Part shown: in pieces, positions 1 through 8,202 of the stretch
Layout of the letters: each line of letters opens with the position of its first letter
Numbering within the stretch: position 1 is the stretch's first letter
DNA from: Spirochaetota bacterium
GTDB taxonomy: Bacteria; Spirochaetota; UBA4802; UBA5550
DNA: 47,301 nt
Direction of reading: 5' to 3'
Assembly: GCA_009787025.1 (NCBI GenBank)
Contig: WRGT01000065.1
Location: 1 to 47,301, forward strand
Position numbers and translations under genes: made by a program
The notes under the pieces: model-generated
What the model was told of the DNA's origin: nothing
Seen by the model: the letters and a program-made list of their open reading frames with translations, nothing else
The model's database searches: none

Positions 1-677
1 TATAAATCAAAATAGAAAGAACGCGCATAATGTTTGATTTTTTCCAGCAGCGATTTCTTGAATATAACAAAACATAGACCTGCCATACCTTCAATACATT
101 TATTGGATGAAGAAATTATGTACTCGGCTTGCCACTTCTGTAAATCAATTGGTACGCCTGCAAAAGAGCTCATGCAATCGACAATAATTTCTGCGCCGTT
201 TCGATGCGCCATGCCGCACAATTCATGAACAGGGTTTCTCATTCCGGTTGTTGTTTCATGGTCTACAACCGCTACTGTAGTCGGTTTTTCGGTTATGAGA
301 ATTTTTTCAATTTCACCAACATTCGGATAATCACCATATTGTATTTTATAAACGATATGGCTGATGTTATATCGCCGCGCAATTTCAGCCATTCGCGCGC
401 CGTATGCGCCGTTATCAATTACCAATAATTTTCCGTCTATAGGAACAGCCGATGTAATTACAGCCTCCACACCCCCTGTTCCTGATGCGGCAAACAATGT
501 TGATGTATAATCGTCTCCGGCATTAACTACTTTCGGTAAATCATGCTTAATGGATTCCATCAACAGACAAAATTCTTCTTCGCGGGGACAGATATCAGGC
601 ACGACCATTGCACGCTTTACTTCATCGGAAGTAGTACATGGACCGGGATTGAGCAAAATATTCCGTTTAACATTCAT
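1..677 (-). CDS. phnW: 2-aminoethylphosphonate--pyruvate transaminase, 3' end cut by window edge
   Basis: Not in the ORF track because it runs off the left edge; I translated the minus strand by hand. It starts MNVKRNILLNPGP and about 225 residues are visible. The PLP-dependent class V aminotransferase family converts 2-aminoethylphosphonate and pyruvate to phosphonoacetaldehyde and alanine, or runs the reverse reaction in phosphonate synthesis. Seen here: the N-terminal NPGPCTTSDEV segment, the phosphonate-aminotransferase-like PDICPREEEF segment, a glycine-rich AASGTGGVEA cofactor loop, the VDCMSSFAG stretch and SSSNKCIEG, whose Lys is the expected PLP Schiff-base residue. It lies 143 bases downstream of aepY in the same orientation. 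In phosphonate-synthesis clusters the order aepX-aepY-transaminase is usual, so this gene probably works in making aminoethylphosphonate headgroups. The C-terminal third lies outside the window. Confidence 0.88.
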   Translation of the reverse strand, partial: MNVKRNILLNPGPCTTSDEVKRAMVVPDICPREEEFCLLMESIKHDLPKVVNAGDDYTSTLFAASGTGGVEAVITSAVPIDGKLLVIDNGAYGARMAEIARRYNISHIVYKIQYGDYPNVGEIEKILITEKPTTVAVVDHETTTGMRNPVHELCGMAHRNGAEIIVDCMSSFAGVPIDLQKWQAEYIISSSNKCIEGMAGLCFVIFKKSLLEKIKHYARSFYFDL

Positions 678-710
678 TTCTATTATCTGCTTTTTTATTT
701 TTTTTGTCTT

Positions 711-797
711 TTACAATAAATTTTGTTTCATTTTTATAATAACGTTAAGTAATGCAAGCGCTTCTTCTTTCCGTGTGTCAAATACTTTTTTTAACAT
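711..797 (-). CDS. very short ORF between aepY and phnW, unassigned
   Basis: A 28-codon ORF (MLKKVFDTRKEEALALL...) fills most of the gap between aepY and phnW on the same strand. I do not recognise it. It is too short to judge, and no clear ribosome-binding site precedes it. It could be a leader, a remnant of a deleted gene, or chance. It is listed only because the gap otherwise holds nothing. Confidence 0.15.
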   Translation of the reverse strand: MLKKVFDTRKEEALALLNVIIKMKQNLL

Positions 798-820
798 CCA
801 AATCAAAATAATAATGCCGT

Positions 821-1942
821 CTATTTCAAATGATTCATAAAATCTTCTTTATTTTCATGCGTTGTACGTGTTGGGCGTCCCAAATCATCCCGCGAAGCTA
901 TATTAACTTTTATCTCCAATAAAACCGGACCTTCTTCGTCACGGAAAGTTTTCAATACTTGTTTAAGTTCGGTAATATCGGAAACACTTTTGGCTTTTTT
1001 ATACCCGCAGCCCATTGCTATTTGCGGAATATCAATGAGAAAAGCGGCAGTAGGCTGTGCGCCGACAGATTCGTGCGCTCCGTTATTGAAAATAATATGC
1101 CTGATATTTTTTAATCCCGAAGCACCGATATTTGTCATAGATCCCATGTGCATGATGACTGCTCCGTCTCCGTCTAAGCAATATACTAACCTGCCGGGTT
1201 TGGAAAGAGCAACTCCCAGCGCAATCGATATACTATGCCCCATCGAACCGACAGTAAGAAAATCTTTTTCATGCCCTTCTCCTTTGGACTCGCGGTATTC
1301 AAACAGTTCACGCGACAGCTTTCCGGTAGTGGATATGACAACATCATCCTTTCCCAGCAAATCAACTACTGTTTGCAGAGCCTCCTCTCGGCTCATCACA
1401 AAGTTGTTTAACGGTTTATTTTTAAGTCTGTACGGCGAAAACAGATCTTTGCGGATGATTGCAGCCTGTGGAGAAGATGCCGACTTTGCCTGTGCAACTA
1501 ATTCAATGAACTGCTTTTCGGCGATTGTTTCATCTTTGTCAATGACCTTGTAAGGAATTTGCATAGCATCGAACAGACTCAAAGTTACTTCACCCTGTTT
1601 AATGTGCTGCGGCTCGTCTTTAACGCCGGGTTCGCCGCGCCATCCAACAACAAGAAGCATGGGAATCCTGTACACCTTTTCGTCTGCCAACGAAAGAAGA
1701 GGATTTACGGCATTACCTATTCCCGAATTCTGCATGTAAACTAAGGCAGGATTTCCCGTTGCCAGATAATGTCCTGCAGCAACAGCCACAGCAGCACCTT
1801 CATTGGCAACAATGATGTGTCTGCCTGCAGACGTATGATCGGTTATACAGGCGCACAGGTCCTTTAGCAAGGAGTCGGGAACGCCTGTAAATAAATCAAT
1901 TTCATCAGCCAAAAGATTATATATTTTCTCAGTATTAATCAT
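821..1942 (-). CDS. aepY: phosphonopyruvate decarboxylase
   Basis: A ThDP-dependent enzyme that decarboxylates phosphonopyruvate to phosphonoacetaldehyde, the irreversible step that drives C-P bond biosynthesis. It has 373 residues, the usual size for this two-domain family. The N-terminal pyrimidine-binding domain shows LFTGVPDSLLKDL and ANEGAAVAVAAG, with the cofactor-activating Glu. The C-terminal domain has the ThDP/Mg motif GDGAVIMHMG ... IIFNNGAHESVGAQP (GDG-x(n)-NN). It is followed in the same direction by phnW, so the two probably form an operon producing 2-aminoethylphosphonate for surface lipids or glycans. The PEP mutase gene aepX, which normally precedes aepY, is not upstream: the next gene is divergent. 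It may lie past the left edge or elsewhere. The start is ATG without a strong Shine-Dalgarno. Confidence 0.9.
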   Translation of the reverse strand: MINTEKIYNLLADEIDLFTGVPDSLLKDLCACITDHTSAGRHIIVANEGAAVAVAAGHYLATGNPALVYMQNSGIGNAVNPLLSLADEKVYRIPMLLVVGWRGEPGVKDEPQHIKQGEVTLSLFDAMQIPYKVIDKDETIAEKQFIELVAQAKSASSPQAAIIRKDLFSPYRLKNKPLNNFVMSREEALQTVVDLLGKDDVVISTTGKLSRELFEYRESKGEGHEKDFLTVGSMGHSISIALGVALSKPGRLVYCLDGDGAVIMHMGSMTNIGASGLKNIRHIIFNNGAHESVGAQPTAAFLIDIPQIAMGCGYKKAKSVSDITELKQVLKTFRDEEGPVLLEIKVNIASRDDLGRPTRTTHENKEDFMNHLK

Positions 1943-2003
1943 AAATAATGACTTAAAATAAATGGTTGCAAAAATGCAATAAAAAAAACAATAAATAGCC
2001 TTT

Positions 2004-2032
2004 TTGCAAATTCTAAAAGTCGCTGCTATAGT
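2004..2032 (+). promoter_or_regulatory. candidate sigma70 promoter upstream of the helicase gene
   Basis: TTGCAA, a 17-base spacer and TATAGT lie in the divergent region between aepY and the SNF2-type helicase. The match is good, but it would leave a leader of about 125 bases before the GTG start, so a nearer promoter may exist. Confidence 0.35.
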
Positions 2033-2163
2033 CTATATTATAAAGAAATATCAAAATTAAAAAATGACTGTACTTTTACTCTCCATTAATAATTATGTCA
2101 CATTAAATAAATAAGAGATAATACTCTTTAAGTATTAAAATTTATAGAAATTGAATATTAATA

Positions 2164-5001
2164 GTGACACAAAGTTTTTTATCTATGAACACAAGGCTTG
2201 AAATCAATCAGTTAGACATATTCTCTTCAGACAGTTATCTTCAAAAAAAAGATGAAGATGTTATAATTGAGAATGAACAGAATATTAGAGAATCCTTTTT
2301 ATTAAACATAATCCCTTATAATAAAAATTTTATTCTAAAGTCTGAAGCTTTTGTATTAAAACTCGCTCACTCATATAATAAAATATTATCTTTATCAAAT
2401 TCAAGAACAAGAATTCTTGCGCACCAGGTTGAAAGCACACACCGTATAGTAAATTCATTTAAACAGAGATTTCTAATTGCAGATGAAGTTGGGCTTGGTA
2501 AAACTATAGAAGCCGGTTTAGTTATAAAGGAGATGATCTACAGGTATAACTATAAAAGGATACTTATTGTTTGCCCTGCCTCTCTTATGTTTCAATGGCA
2601 AAATGAGATGGAGAGTAAATTCAACGAAAAATTTATTATCATGGATAGAAAGATTTTAACGAAGTCTGCTAAAGGTCACGGCAAGATCAATAACCCATGG
2701 AAAGTTCATGATAAAATAATATGCTCATTAGATTTTATTAAGAATAAAGACTTTGAAAATGATCTGATAAAATCTTCATGGGACTATGTTATCTTTGATG
2801 AGGCTCATAGATTAAGACGTGATGAGAATAATTCAACGCTGTCATATAATATGGCTGATATAATATCTTCAAAGACAAAATCCCTGCTTCTACTCTCTGC
2901 AACGCCGTTTAGAGGAAAATTAGAAGAACTGTTTTTTCTGATTGCGCTTATAGATAAGAATATTTTGGGTCCTTTTCAGACATTCTATAATGAATACTGC
3001 ATAGGGACTTTAGATCTTTCAGAATTAAAAAGAAAGCTTGATAAAGTTATAATAAGAAGAACAAAGAAAGAGGTCGGAGGATTTACAAGGCGTTTTGCAA
3101 GGACAATACGTTTTGAATTTTACCCTGATGAACGCTATCTCTATGATGAAACTACGAAGTATGTAGCTGAAGAGTTTAACAGAGCTATTCAGTCCGAAAA
3201 TCGGGCAATAGGTTTTGTTATGACTGTTTTTCAAAAATTAATAGATTCTTCATCTTATGCTCTCCATACTGCTTTGGTAAAGAGAGTAAGGCGATTAAAA
3301 GAGTTACTTGAACGCGCAATGGCAGGTCAACAGACATTGGTAATATTTAACAACAATATTTTTGATGATATATCCGAATATGAAGATATAAAAGAAAAAG
3401 ATAATTTAACTATTCAACGAACAATTGATGATCTTAAAATAGAGATTGATACACTCAACAAGCTTATAGCTATAGCTTCAAAGATTAATTCAAATAAAAA
3501 AGGTGAAAAACTCATTAAGTTAATTAAGGATTTAAAAGCAAACGGGCATAAAAAGATTTTAATCTTTACGCAATTTAGAACAACCCAAGAGTATATCAAA
3601 GATACTCTTAAAGATTTTAATGTTTTAATCTTTAATGGAACAATGAACAGGAGTCAAAAGGAAGAAGCAATACTTCAATTTAGAGATAATGCAGATATAC
3701 TTATCGCTACCGAAGCCGGAGGTGAAGGCAGGAACATACAGTTTTGCGATGTTTTAATTAATTATGATCTCCCATGGTCCCCTTTAAAGATTGAACAGAG
3801 AATAGGTAGAATCCACAGATTCGGACAGCCAAATGATGTTCATATATACAACTTCTCAACAAGGGATACTGTCGCAGAGAGGGTTCTTGAAGTGCTTACC
3901 GATAAATTAAAAATTTTTGAAGAATCAATCGGTACTCCAGATATTATGCTTGGTCAGATTGAAGATGAAGCAAACCTTGATAAACTCTTTATGGAATTTG
4001 CAGCCGGAAGAAAAAGTAAAAAAGAACTGGAAGCTGAATTTCAATATAAAATTGAAGATGCGCGCCAGAGCTTTGAAAAATTAACAGAATTAACTTTAGC
4101 TGAGAGAATGAATTTCAACTATGATGAATATTATAGAGTTACATTAAAGGAGCGCCGTATAACAAATAAAAGAATCGAAAAATTTATTAATAATTTTATG
4201 GAAGAAAATGCCTATGCAGATAATATTATCTCTCCAATAAATTCTAAAACCGGTTTGTATAGTGTAACTCACAGCAGCGCAGATGGGCATATTACAAATC
4301 TTGCCACATTCGATAGTGACAGAGCTCTTGACAATGAAGGATTAGAATTTCTTGCCTTTGGAAATGAAGTAATAGATGATATAGTCCAATATTGTTGCAG
4401 CAACAAATTTGGCGGTGATACTGGAATACTTTTGCTTAATGGTGAAAGAAATTTTACAGGAATACTCTTTAACTTTATAGTTGAATATTCATCAGTTTCG
4501 GTTTTCCATAAATTCTATCCAATATTAATCTCTGATGATACTCTCTCAAATTTTGAATTAAAAAGCATTGAGGAAAATATAATTGATCTTAACTTAAATC
4601 ATAATGCTTCTTTATCAAAATATACAAATACTATATCTTCAATCTCTGCAAAGTATAGTGAATTTTTTTATAGAGGGAGAGAACGTTTGATAGAGAAGAT
4701 TAACGATTGCATATTTGATCTCAATGAAAATCTTGATATTCAGATTGAGCCGGAGTTAGAAAAGGTTAAAGAATCATATAGGAAAAAGTTGAAAGAGCTT
4801 GAAGAGAAACTCGATATTCAGGAGAGCCAAATGAAATGGTATGGAAAAGATATGAGAAGCGCTATTGCAAGAACAAAAAAGAGTATATTAAATGCCAAAG
4901 ATGAGATGGAATCTATTGTACAACAATATCAGAACTGCTATGGGATTAATTATAGAATAGAACTTGTCGGCGCAGCTGTGATAATTTCATCTAACGATTG
5001 A
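2164..5001 (+). CDS. SNF2/HepA-family DEAH-box helicase
   Basis: A 945-residue superfamily 2 ATPase of the SNF2/RapA (HepA) type, expected to translocate on double-stranded nucleic acid and remodel protein-DNA or transcription complexes. Seen: ADEVGLGKT (Walker A, about residues 106-114), FDEAHRLRRDE (motif II, about 212), LSATPFRG (motif III), a second RecA lobe with IFTQFRT and ATEAGGEGRNIQ, and QRIGRIHRFGQ (motif VI, about 545-555). The last 350 residues form a helical, charged tail with a likely coiled coil near 860-925. The track start is GTG; an ATG seven codons later (2185) is equally possible, as neither has a good ribosome-binding site. DISARM and related defence systems use similar helicases, but no methylase, nuclease or phospholipase gene accompanies it here, so a housekeeping RapA-like role or an orphan gene is more likely. 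Confidence 0.85.
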   Translation: MTQSFLSMNTRLEINQLDIFSSDSYLQKKDEDVIIENEQNIRESFLLNIIPYNKNFILKSEAFVLKLAHSYNKILSLSNSRTRILAHQVESTHRIVNSFKQRFLIADEVGLGKTIEAGLVIKEMIYRYNYKRILIVCPASLMFQWQNEMESKFNEKFIIMDRKILTKSAKGHGKINNPWKVHDKIICSLDFIKNKDFENDLIKSSWDYVIFDEAHRLRRDENNSTLSYNMADIISSKTKSLLLLSATPFRGKLEELFFLIALIDKNILGPFQTFYNEYCIGTLDLSELKRKLDKVIIRRTKKEVGGFTRRFARTIRFEFYPDERYLYDETTKYVAEEFNRAIQSENRAIGFVMTVFQKLIDSSSYALHTALVKRVRRLKELLERAMAGQQTLVIFNNNIFDDISEYEDIKEKDNLTIQRTIDDLKIEIDTLNKLIAIASKINSNKKGEKLIKLIKDLKANGHKKILIFTQFRTTQEYIKDTLKDFNVLIFNGTMNRSQKEEAILQFRDNADILIATEAGGEGRNIQFCDVLINYDLPWSPLKIEQRIGRIHRFGQPNDVHIYNFSTRDTVAERVLEVLTDKLKIFEESIGTPDIMLGQIEDEANLDKLFMEFAAGRKSKKELEAEFQYKIEDARQSFEKLTELTLAERMNFNYDEYYRVTLKERRITNKRIEKFINNFMEENAYADNIISPINSKTGLYSVTHSSADGHITNLATFDSDRALDNEGLEFLAFGNEVIDDIVQYCCSNKFGGDTGILLLNGERNFTGILFNFIVEYSSVSVFHKFYPILISDDTLSNFELKSIEENIIDLNLNHNASLSKYTNTISSISAKYSEFFYRGRERLIEKINDCIFDLNENLDIQIEPELEKVKESYRKKLKELEEKLDIQESQMKWYGKDMRSAIARTKKSILNAKDEMESIVQQYQNCYGINYRIELVGAAVIISSND

Positions 5002-5040
5002 TGTTATGAATACTAAAACAGTTATGTTGTCTTTTATATT

Positions 5041-5574
5041 TTAAGCATCGTCAAAATCAAAATCAGAATCTGTCAATATAATTATCGAGTTAAACCCTTC
5101 GCGCTTTTCGGGAAGATATTTTTTAACTGCAAGTTTAGTAATAATATTTTCAGGAATCGGATCCTCTAAAGTTCTGTTTCTTGCAAGACACCCTTGAATA
5201 TTCGCATCAATAAATATGACTCCTATTGTCTTATGCATCCTTTCTGCTATTGAAATATAGAGTTTCCGGGAATCTGAAGTCAGGCTTGAATTAACAATGA
5301 TTATTTTTTCTCCACCGGTCAAAAGCTGTTCTATCATTTTACGTTCTGTATGCTTTATAAAATGTTCATCTACTTCGGAGAAGAGTTGTTCCGACCATTT
5401 TTCTCCAAAATTTGTCATTTCATAAACAAATCGCCTGATCTCTTTTCTGCTGATCCTTTTTCGTCCTTTGTTCATAAACTCAGTTCGCGCAATATACGAT
5501 TTCCCGGAGCTTGGGAGACCGCACACAAGAACAATATCAAATTTATGCATACTGCTTAAGTCTGCTCTGATCAT
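5041..5574 (-). CDS. P-loop kinase, polynucleotide-kinase/AAA_33-like
   Basis: A 177-residue single-domain P-loop protein. Seen: VLVCGLPSSGKSYIA (Walker A, GxPxSGKS form typical of T4 Pnk-like kinases), a central KIIIVNSSLTS strand, and a C-terminal RNRTLEDPIPENI ... LPEKREGFNSIII stretch. That last part matches the arginine-rich lid and the P...EGF element of polynucleotide-kinase-like and zeta-toxin-like phosphotransferases. The substrate cannot be told: it could be a nucleic acid 5'-OH, a nucleotide sugar or a tRNA. The start is ATG behind AGGAAATATAG. It is convergent with the helicase gene, 39 bases away, so they do not share a transcript. Confidence 0.6.
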   Translation of the reverse strand: MIRADLSSMHKFDIVLVCGLPSSGKSYIARTEFMNKGRKRISRKEIRRFVYEMTNFGEKWSEQLFSEVDEHFIKHTERKMIEQLLTGGEKIIIVNSSLTSDSRKLYISIAERMHKTIGVIFIDANIQGCLARNRTLEDPIPENIITKLAVKKYLPEKREGFNSIIILTDSDFDFDDA

Positions 5575-5918
5575 CTATATTTCCTATGGATAAATATTGT
5601 TGTTTAAAAGCTCATATATCATATTACACAGCAATCTATAAAAAATTATTTATAGAATCAATGGTTTAATTCAATATAGTTTCTCTTAATTGTCTTCTTA
5701 AAATTACATTGAACTATTATAAAGCATATCGACATTATTCTAATAAAAAAGTTTCATAAAATTCGTTTTAGTCTGTATTATTTACAGTTTGATATAACTT
5801 ATCCTCTTCATTCCTTTATGATAGATAAGAGTCAGGTTAAAATTTTTATGAATATAAACTTTATTAAAATTATCTTGATTGACGAAAAATATCATAATTT
5901 GATTTATTAAAAGAATTA
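5575..5918. other. 344-base intergenic region, no gene seen
   Basis: A divergent AT-rich spacer between the P-loop kinase and the receiver-like protein. I see no ORF of note, no strong hairpin and no tRNA. It must hold promoters for both neighbours, but the base composition makes box matches unreliable. Confidence 0.5.
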
Positions 5919-6929
5919 ATGAGACATAATATTATGGATATTGTTAATTTAATTACAACAAATAATAATCTGTTAAAACAGCCGCTTCTTAATAGAGGTT
6001 TTACTGTTAATGAATTTGATTCTCTAATTATTAATAAACTTTATGAAAAAAAAGAAGATGAGGCTGATAATTTTTCTCTCATTGAAATTTCGGATTTTAA
6101 TGAATTTAAGAATGAAGAGTTTTTAGAGAAAATTAAATGGTTTTATAAAAACTCGAAGTTAATAATCCTTTCTGAAACTATGACCCTTGATCAGAAAAAA
6201 ATTCTTCTAAAATTTGGAATATCCGACTGCATAACGCATTTTGCGCCTGAGCGTATAGCATCGTATATCAAAAGCCTTAGTTTTAAACTTGAGGAAAAGT
6301 TTGGGAAATTTATAATTCTTGATGATAATACGGCTCATAAAAATATAATAAATTCTATAATAAAAAGATTTGGATATGGGACTAAATTTATATCTACAAC
6401 CGAAGAACTGTTTCAAGTTATTGGCGATAGCGACAATATAATGATTCTGGTTAATATTGGAACAACTGATTTAGATGTTAATGGCTTAGTAAGAAGGTCA
6501 TTCGCCAATACAGATATAAAAAAAAATCCGGTAGTAGCGTACAAGAACATGGACCAGGGAATATTTGTTCATGAAATCAGTAACGGGTTAAATAAATTAA
6601 CAAAGGTGATATTCTCTCCTGAAGAGCTCTACTCAATGCTGCTGGACTTACTTTTTAAAAAAGAGATTATTTCGCATACAACCTCATTCATGACCTCGCT
6701 AAGATATGACAAAAATAATTCATACTTTAGAAAGACTTTGCAGCAGTTGTACTATGAGAACAGCCTTAATATATTCGGCGAAGAATCATTTTTTGAAAGA
6801 GATAGAATAGACTCAATGGTAACTTTATTGGAGATGATGAATGAAACTTTCTTAAGAGCAGAAGGAATAATTTGGTTGAAACAGAGTGAAGCAGATCAAA
6901 AGAAAACTGTTTGCGGAGTGGGTGTCTAA
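5919..6929 (+). CDS. protein with two degenerate receiver-like halves
   Basis: A 336-residue cytosolic protein that I do not recognise as a named family. Two segments look like CheY-type receiver folds. The first (about 1-120) ends in KLIILSETMTLDQKKILLKFG ISDCITHFAPERI, which reads like the beta4-alpha4-beta5 part of a receiver. The second (about 130-250) starts KFIILDDNTAHKNIINSI, giving the acidic pair, but the phospho-acceptor strand reads MILVNIGTTDLDVNGLV, with Asn where Asp is expected. The remaining 90 residues are helical with no output domain I can name. Inference: a pseudo-receiver scaffold or signalling adaptor that is not phosphorylated in the second half. The start could also be the ATG five codons later. 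A similar-looking signalling gene (MshEN-like) follows 268 bases downstream. Confidence 0.5.
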   Translation: MRHNIMDIVNLITTNNNLLKQPLLNRGFTVNEFDSLIINKLYEKKEDEADNFSLIEISDFNEFKNEEFLEKIKWFYKNSKLIILSETMTLDQKKILLKFGISDCITHFAPERIASYIKSLSFKLEEKFGKFIILDDNTAHKNIINSIIKRFGYGTKFISTTEELFQVIGDSDNIMILVNIGTTDLDVNGLVRRSFANTDIKKNPVVAYKNMDQGIFVHEISNGLNKLTKVIFSPEELYSMLLDLLFKKEIISHTTSFMTSLRYDKNNSYFRKTLQQLYYENSLNIFGEESFFERDRIDSMVTLLEMMNETFLRAEGIIWLKQSEADQKKTVCGVGV

Positions 6930-7123
6930 GATTTACATCAACTTTACCTGTGATAATCAGTTATCTGTATTAGAAGTTGAAATTTATGGTAATTTTTTGT
7001 GTTTTGATAACATAATCTTTTTTTATTAATAATTTACTAACAGTAATTCAATGATCATTAATTTTATTATATATTATATTGAATATGTTTCTAACTAATA
7101 AAAAATATTAAGAAAAATTGCAG

Positions 7124-7151
7124 TTGACATAAATTTCGATAAATTTATACT
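7124..7151 (+). promoter_or_regulatory. sigma70-type promoter of the MshEN-like gene
   Basis: Consensus TTGACA, a 16-base spacer and TATACT end 11 bases before the duplicated ribosome-binding/start region. This is the best promoter match in the window. The transcript would have a very short leader ahead of the first of the two start codons. Confidence 0.6.
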
Positions 7152-7162
7152 AAAAAAAATAT

Positions 7163-7206
7163 TTGGAGAAAGATTATGGCAAAGTTGGAGAAAGATTATG
7201 GCAAAG
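7163..7206 (+). repeat. 22-bp exact tandem duplication of a ribosome-binding site and start codon
   Basis: The unit TTGGAGAAAGATTATGG plus CAAAG occurs twice back to back (7163-7184 and 7185-7206). Each copy carries GGAG and an ATG. The first ATG (7176) is out of frame with the gene and encodes only MAKLEKDYGKE before a TGA at 7209-7211, past the true start at 7198. Confidence 0.9.
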
Positions 7207-7494
7207 AATGATAAAACTGAATATAAAATTGGCGAATTTTTAACAAAAAATAACATTATTAATCAGCACCAGTTAAATGACGCGCTTGAGCTTCAGACCT
7301 TTAATAAGGAGAGGCTTCTTGGTGAAATTTTAGTTACCATGGGATATATATCGAAAGAAAAACTTATTATGTCTCTTGAAATGTATATGATGACAACAAA
7401 CTCAGACAAAATTGGAATTAATGAGTGGCTTGATCAAGAAGAGATTGATCTAATCATTAAAAAGCTTGAGGCTTCTAAACTAAAAAGTTCTTGA
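7198..7494 (+). CDS. stand-alone MshEN / GspE-N-like domain protein
   Basis: A 98-residue protein built almost only of the N-terminal domain seen in type II secretion and pilus ATPases (T2SSE_N/MshEN). Two copies of a 24-29 residue motif are visible: KIGEFLTKNNIINQHQLNDAL (from residue 11) and LLGEILVTMGYISKEKLIMSL (from about 40). Together they match the tandem (R/K)LGxxL...GxIxxxxLxxAL pattern that binds cyclic-di-GMP in MshE. No ATPase domain follows, so it may be a small second-messenger receptor or adaptor. The first motif has NN where Gly is usual, which may weaken binding. Start: the second ATG of the duplicated 22-bp unit, GGAG seven bases upstream. The thioesterase follows 30 bases later. 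Confidence 0.6.
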   Translation: MAKNDKTEYKIGEFLTKNNIINQHQLNDALELQTFNKERLLGEILVTMGYISKEKLIMSLEMYMMTTNSDKIGINEWLDQEEIDLIIKKLEASKLKSS

Positions 7495-7524
7495 CAAATT
7501 AACCCATATACAAAATATCAACAT

Positions 7525-7941
7525 ATGTTAGAGTATGAAGATAAAATATGCTTTGCGTGTGGTCAGGAGAATGAAGTAGGGCTTAAATTAAAGCTCCAAT
7601 TTGACGATGACACTAAAACAGCTTTTGGTAGATTTACAGCTCATGAACTTCTTGAAGGGATCCCTAATATAATCCATACAGGAGTACTTGCTACCATTCT
7701 TGATGAAACTATGATCACAGTAAACAAGTATTTAGAGATAATGGCAATTACCAGTGAGATTACAATTCGATATTTACAACCGGCATTTATTGGAGAGAGT
7801 CTATATATAAGAGGTTGGTTTGTAAAGAAGAGTAAACGAGTTATTGAAAATAGAGCAGAAGTTGAAAATGAGATGGGAAAGATTGTTGCAAGAGCAAAGG
7901 GGAAATACATAGAAGTTGATGAAATCCCTCAACCGGAATAA
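7525..7941 (+). CDS. PaaI/4HBT-type hotdog thioesterase
   Basis: A 138-residue hotdog-fold acyl-CoA thioesterase. Seen: an N-terminal CFACGQENEVGLKL segment typical of PaaI-like proteins, then HTGVLATILDETM, the central hotdog helix with the (D/E) catalytic residue, and SEITIRYLQPAFIGESLYIRG, the usual following strands. Such enzymes hydrolyse small or aromatic acyl-CoA thioesters in the cytosol; the natural substrate cannot be told from sequence. It starts 30 bases after the MshEN-like gene and is probably cotranscribed, although no clear Shine-Dalgarno precedes the ATG. tRNA-Leu follows 38 bases downstream. Confidence 0.85.
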   Translation: MLEYEDKICFACGQENEVGLKLKLQFDDDTKTAFGRFTAHELLEGIPNIIHTGVLATILDETMITVNKYLEIMAITSEITIRYLQPAFIGESLYIRGWFVKKSKRVIENRAEVENEMGKIVARAKGKYIEVDEIPQPE

Positions 7942-7979
7942 CTTCAATAATCCTATATAATCAATTCTTTAATAAATAA

Positions 7980-8063
7980 GCCGAAGTGGTGAAACTGGTA
8001 GACGCACCGGACTCAAAATCCGGCGGAGGCAACTCCATAAGGGTTCGATTCCCTTCTTCGGCA
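7980..8063 (+). tRNA. tRNA-Leu (anticodon CAA)
   Basis: An 84-base class II tRNA. The acceptor arms GCCGAAG and CTTCGGC pair fully, the D arm region carries GGTAGACGC, and the anticodon stem CCGGA/TCCGG frames loop CTCAAAA, giving CAA (reads UUG). The variable arm GGAGGCAACTCC and T arm GGGTTCGATTCCC are present. The 3' CCA is not encoded, so it must be added after transcription. Confidence 0.96.
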
Positions 8064-8066
8064 AAT

Positions 8067-8109
8067 AAAAAAGAGAGTCCCCATAACTTTAGAGAATCTC
8101 TCTTTTTTT
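8067..8109 (+). terminator. rho-independent terminator after tRNA-Leu
   Basis: An 11-bp stem of AAAAAAGAGAG with CTCTCTTTTTT around a 20-base loop, ending in a run of seven T, starts four bases past the tRNA. Its A-rich left arm means it could also act on the opposite strand, downstream of the small minus-strand gene at 8203. Confidence 0.8.
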
Positions 8110-8117
8110 ATGATTAA

Positions 8118-8185
8118 AAGCTGCAACGTAAATTTAGGTGGGATTTTTTATAAGGGTTTATGGCGTAATTGGAGCGCCGCAGCTT
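8118..8185. other. structured intergenic element (nested stems)
   Basis: AAGCTGC at 8118-8124 pairs perfectly with GCAGCTT at 8179-8185, and an inner GGCG/CGCC stem (8162-8165 / 8175-8178) stacks directly on the right arm. It lies between the tRNA terminator and the 3' end of the small minus-strand ORF. It has no T tract, so it is not a classic terminator. It may be a small structured RNA, a 3'-UTR element, or chance. Confidence 0.25.
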
Positions 8186-8202
8186 ATAATTTGCTTAACT
8201 AT

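Noticed and set aside
990-1553. Plus-strand 187-residue ORF
   Set aside because: It is the antisense shadow of aepY, whose motifs are unmistakable.
2164-5574. A DISARM-like or other defence island built on the SNF2-type helicase and P-loop kinase
   Set aside because: The two genes are convergent, and no methylase, nuclease or other defence gene is present, so there is no support for a system.
5878-5895. TTGACG...CATAAT as promoter of the receiver-like gene
   Set aside because: The spacing between the boxes is far too short.
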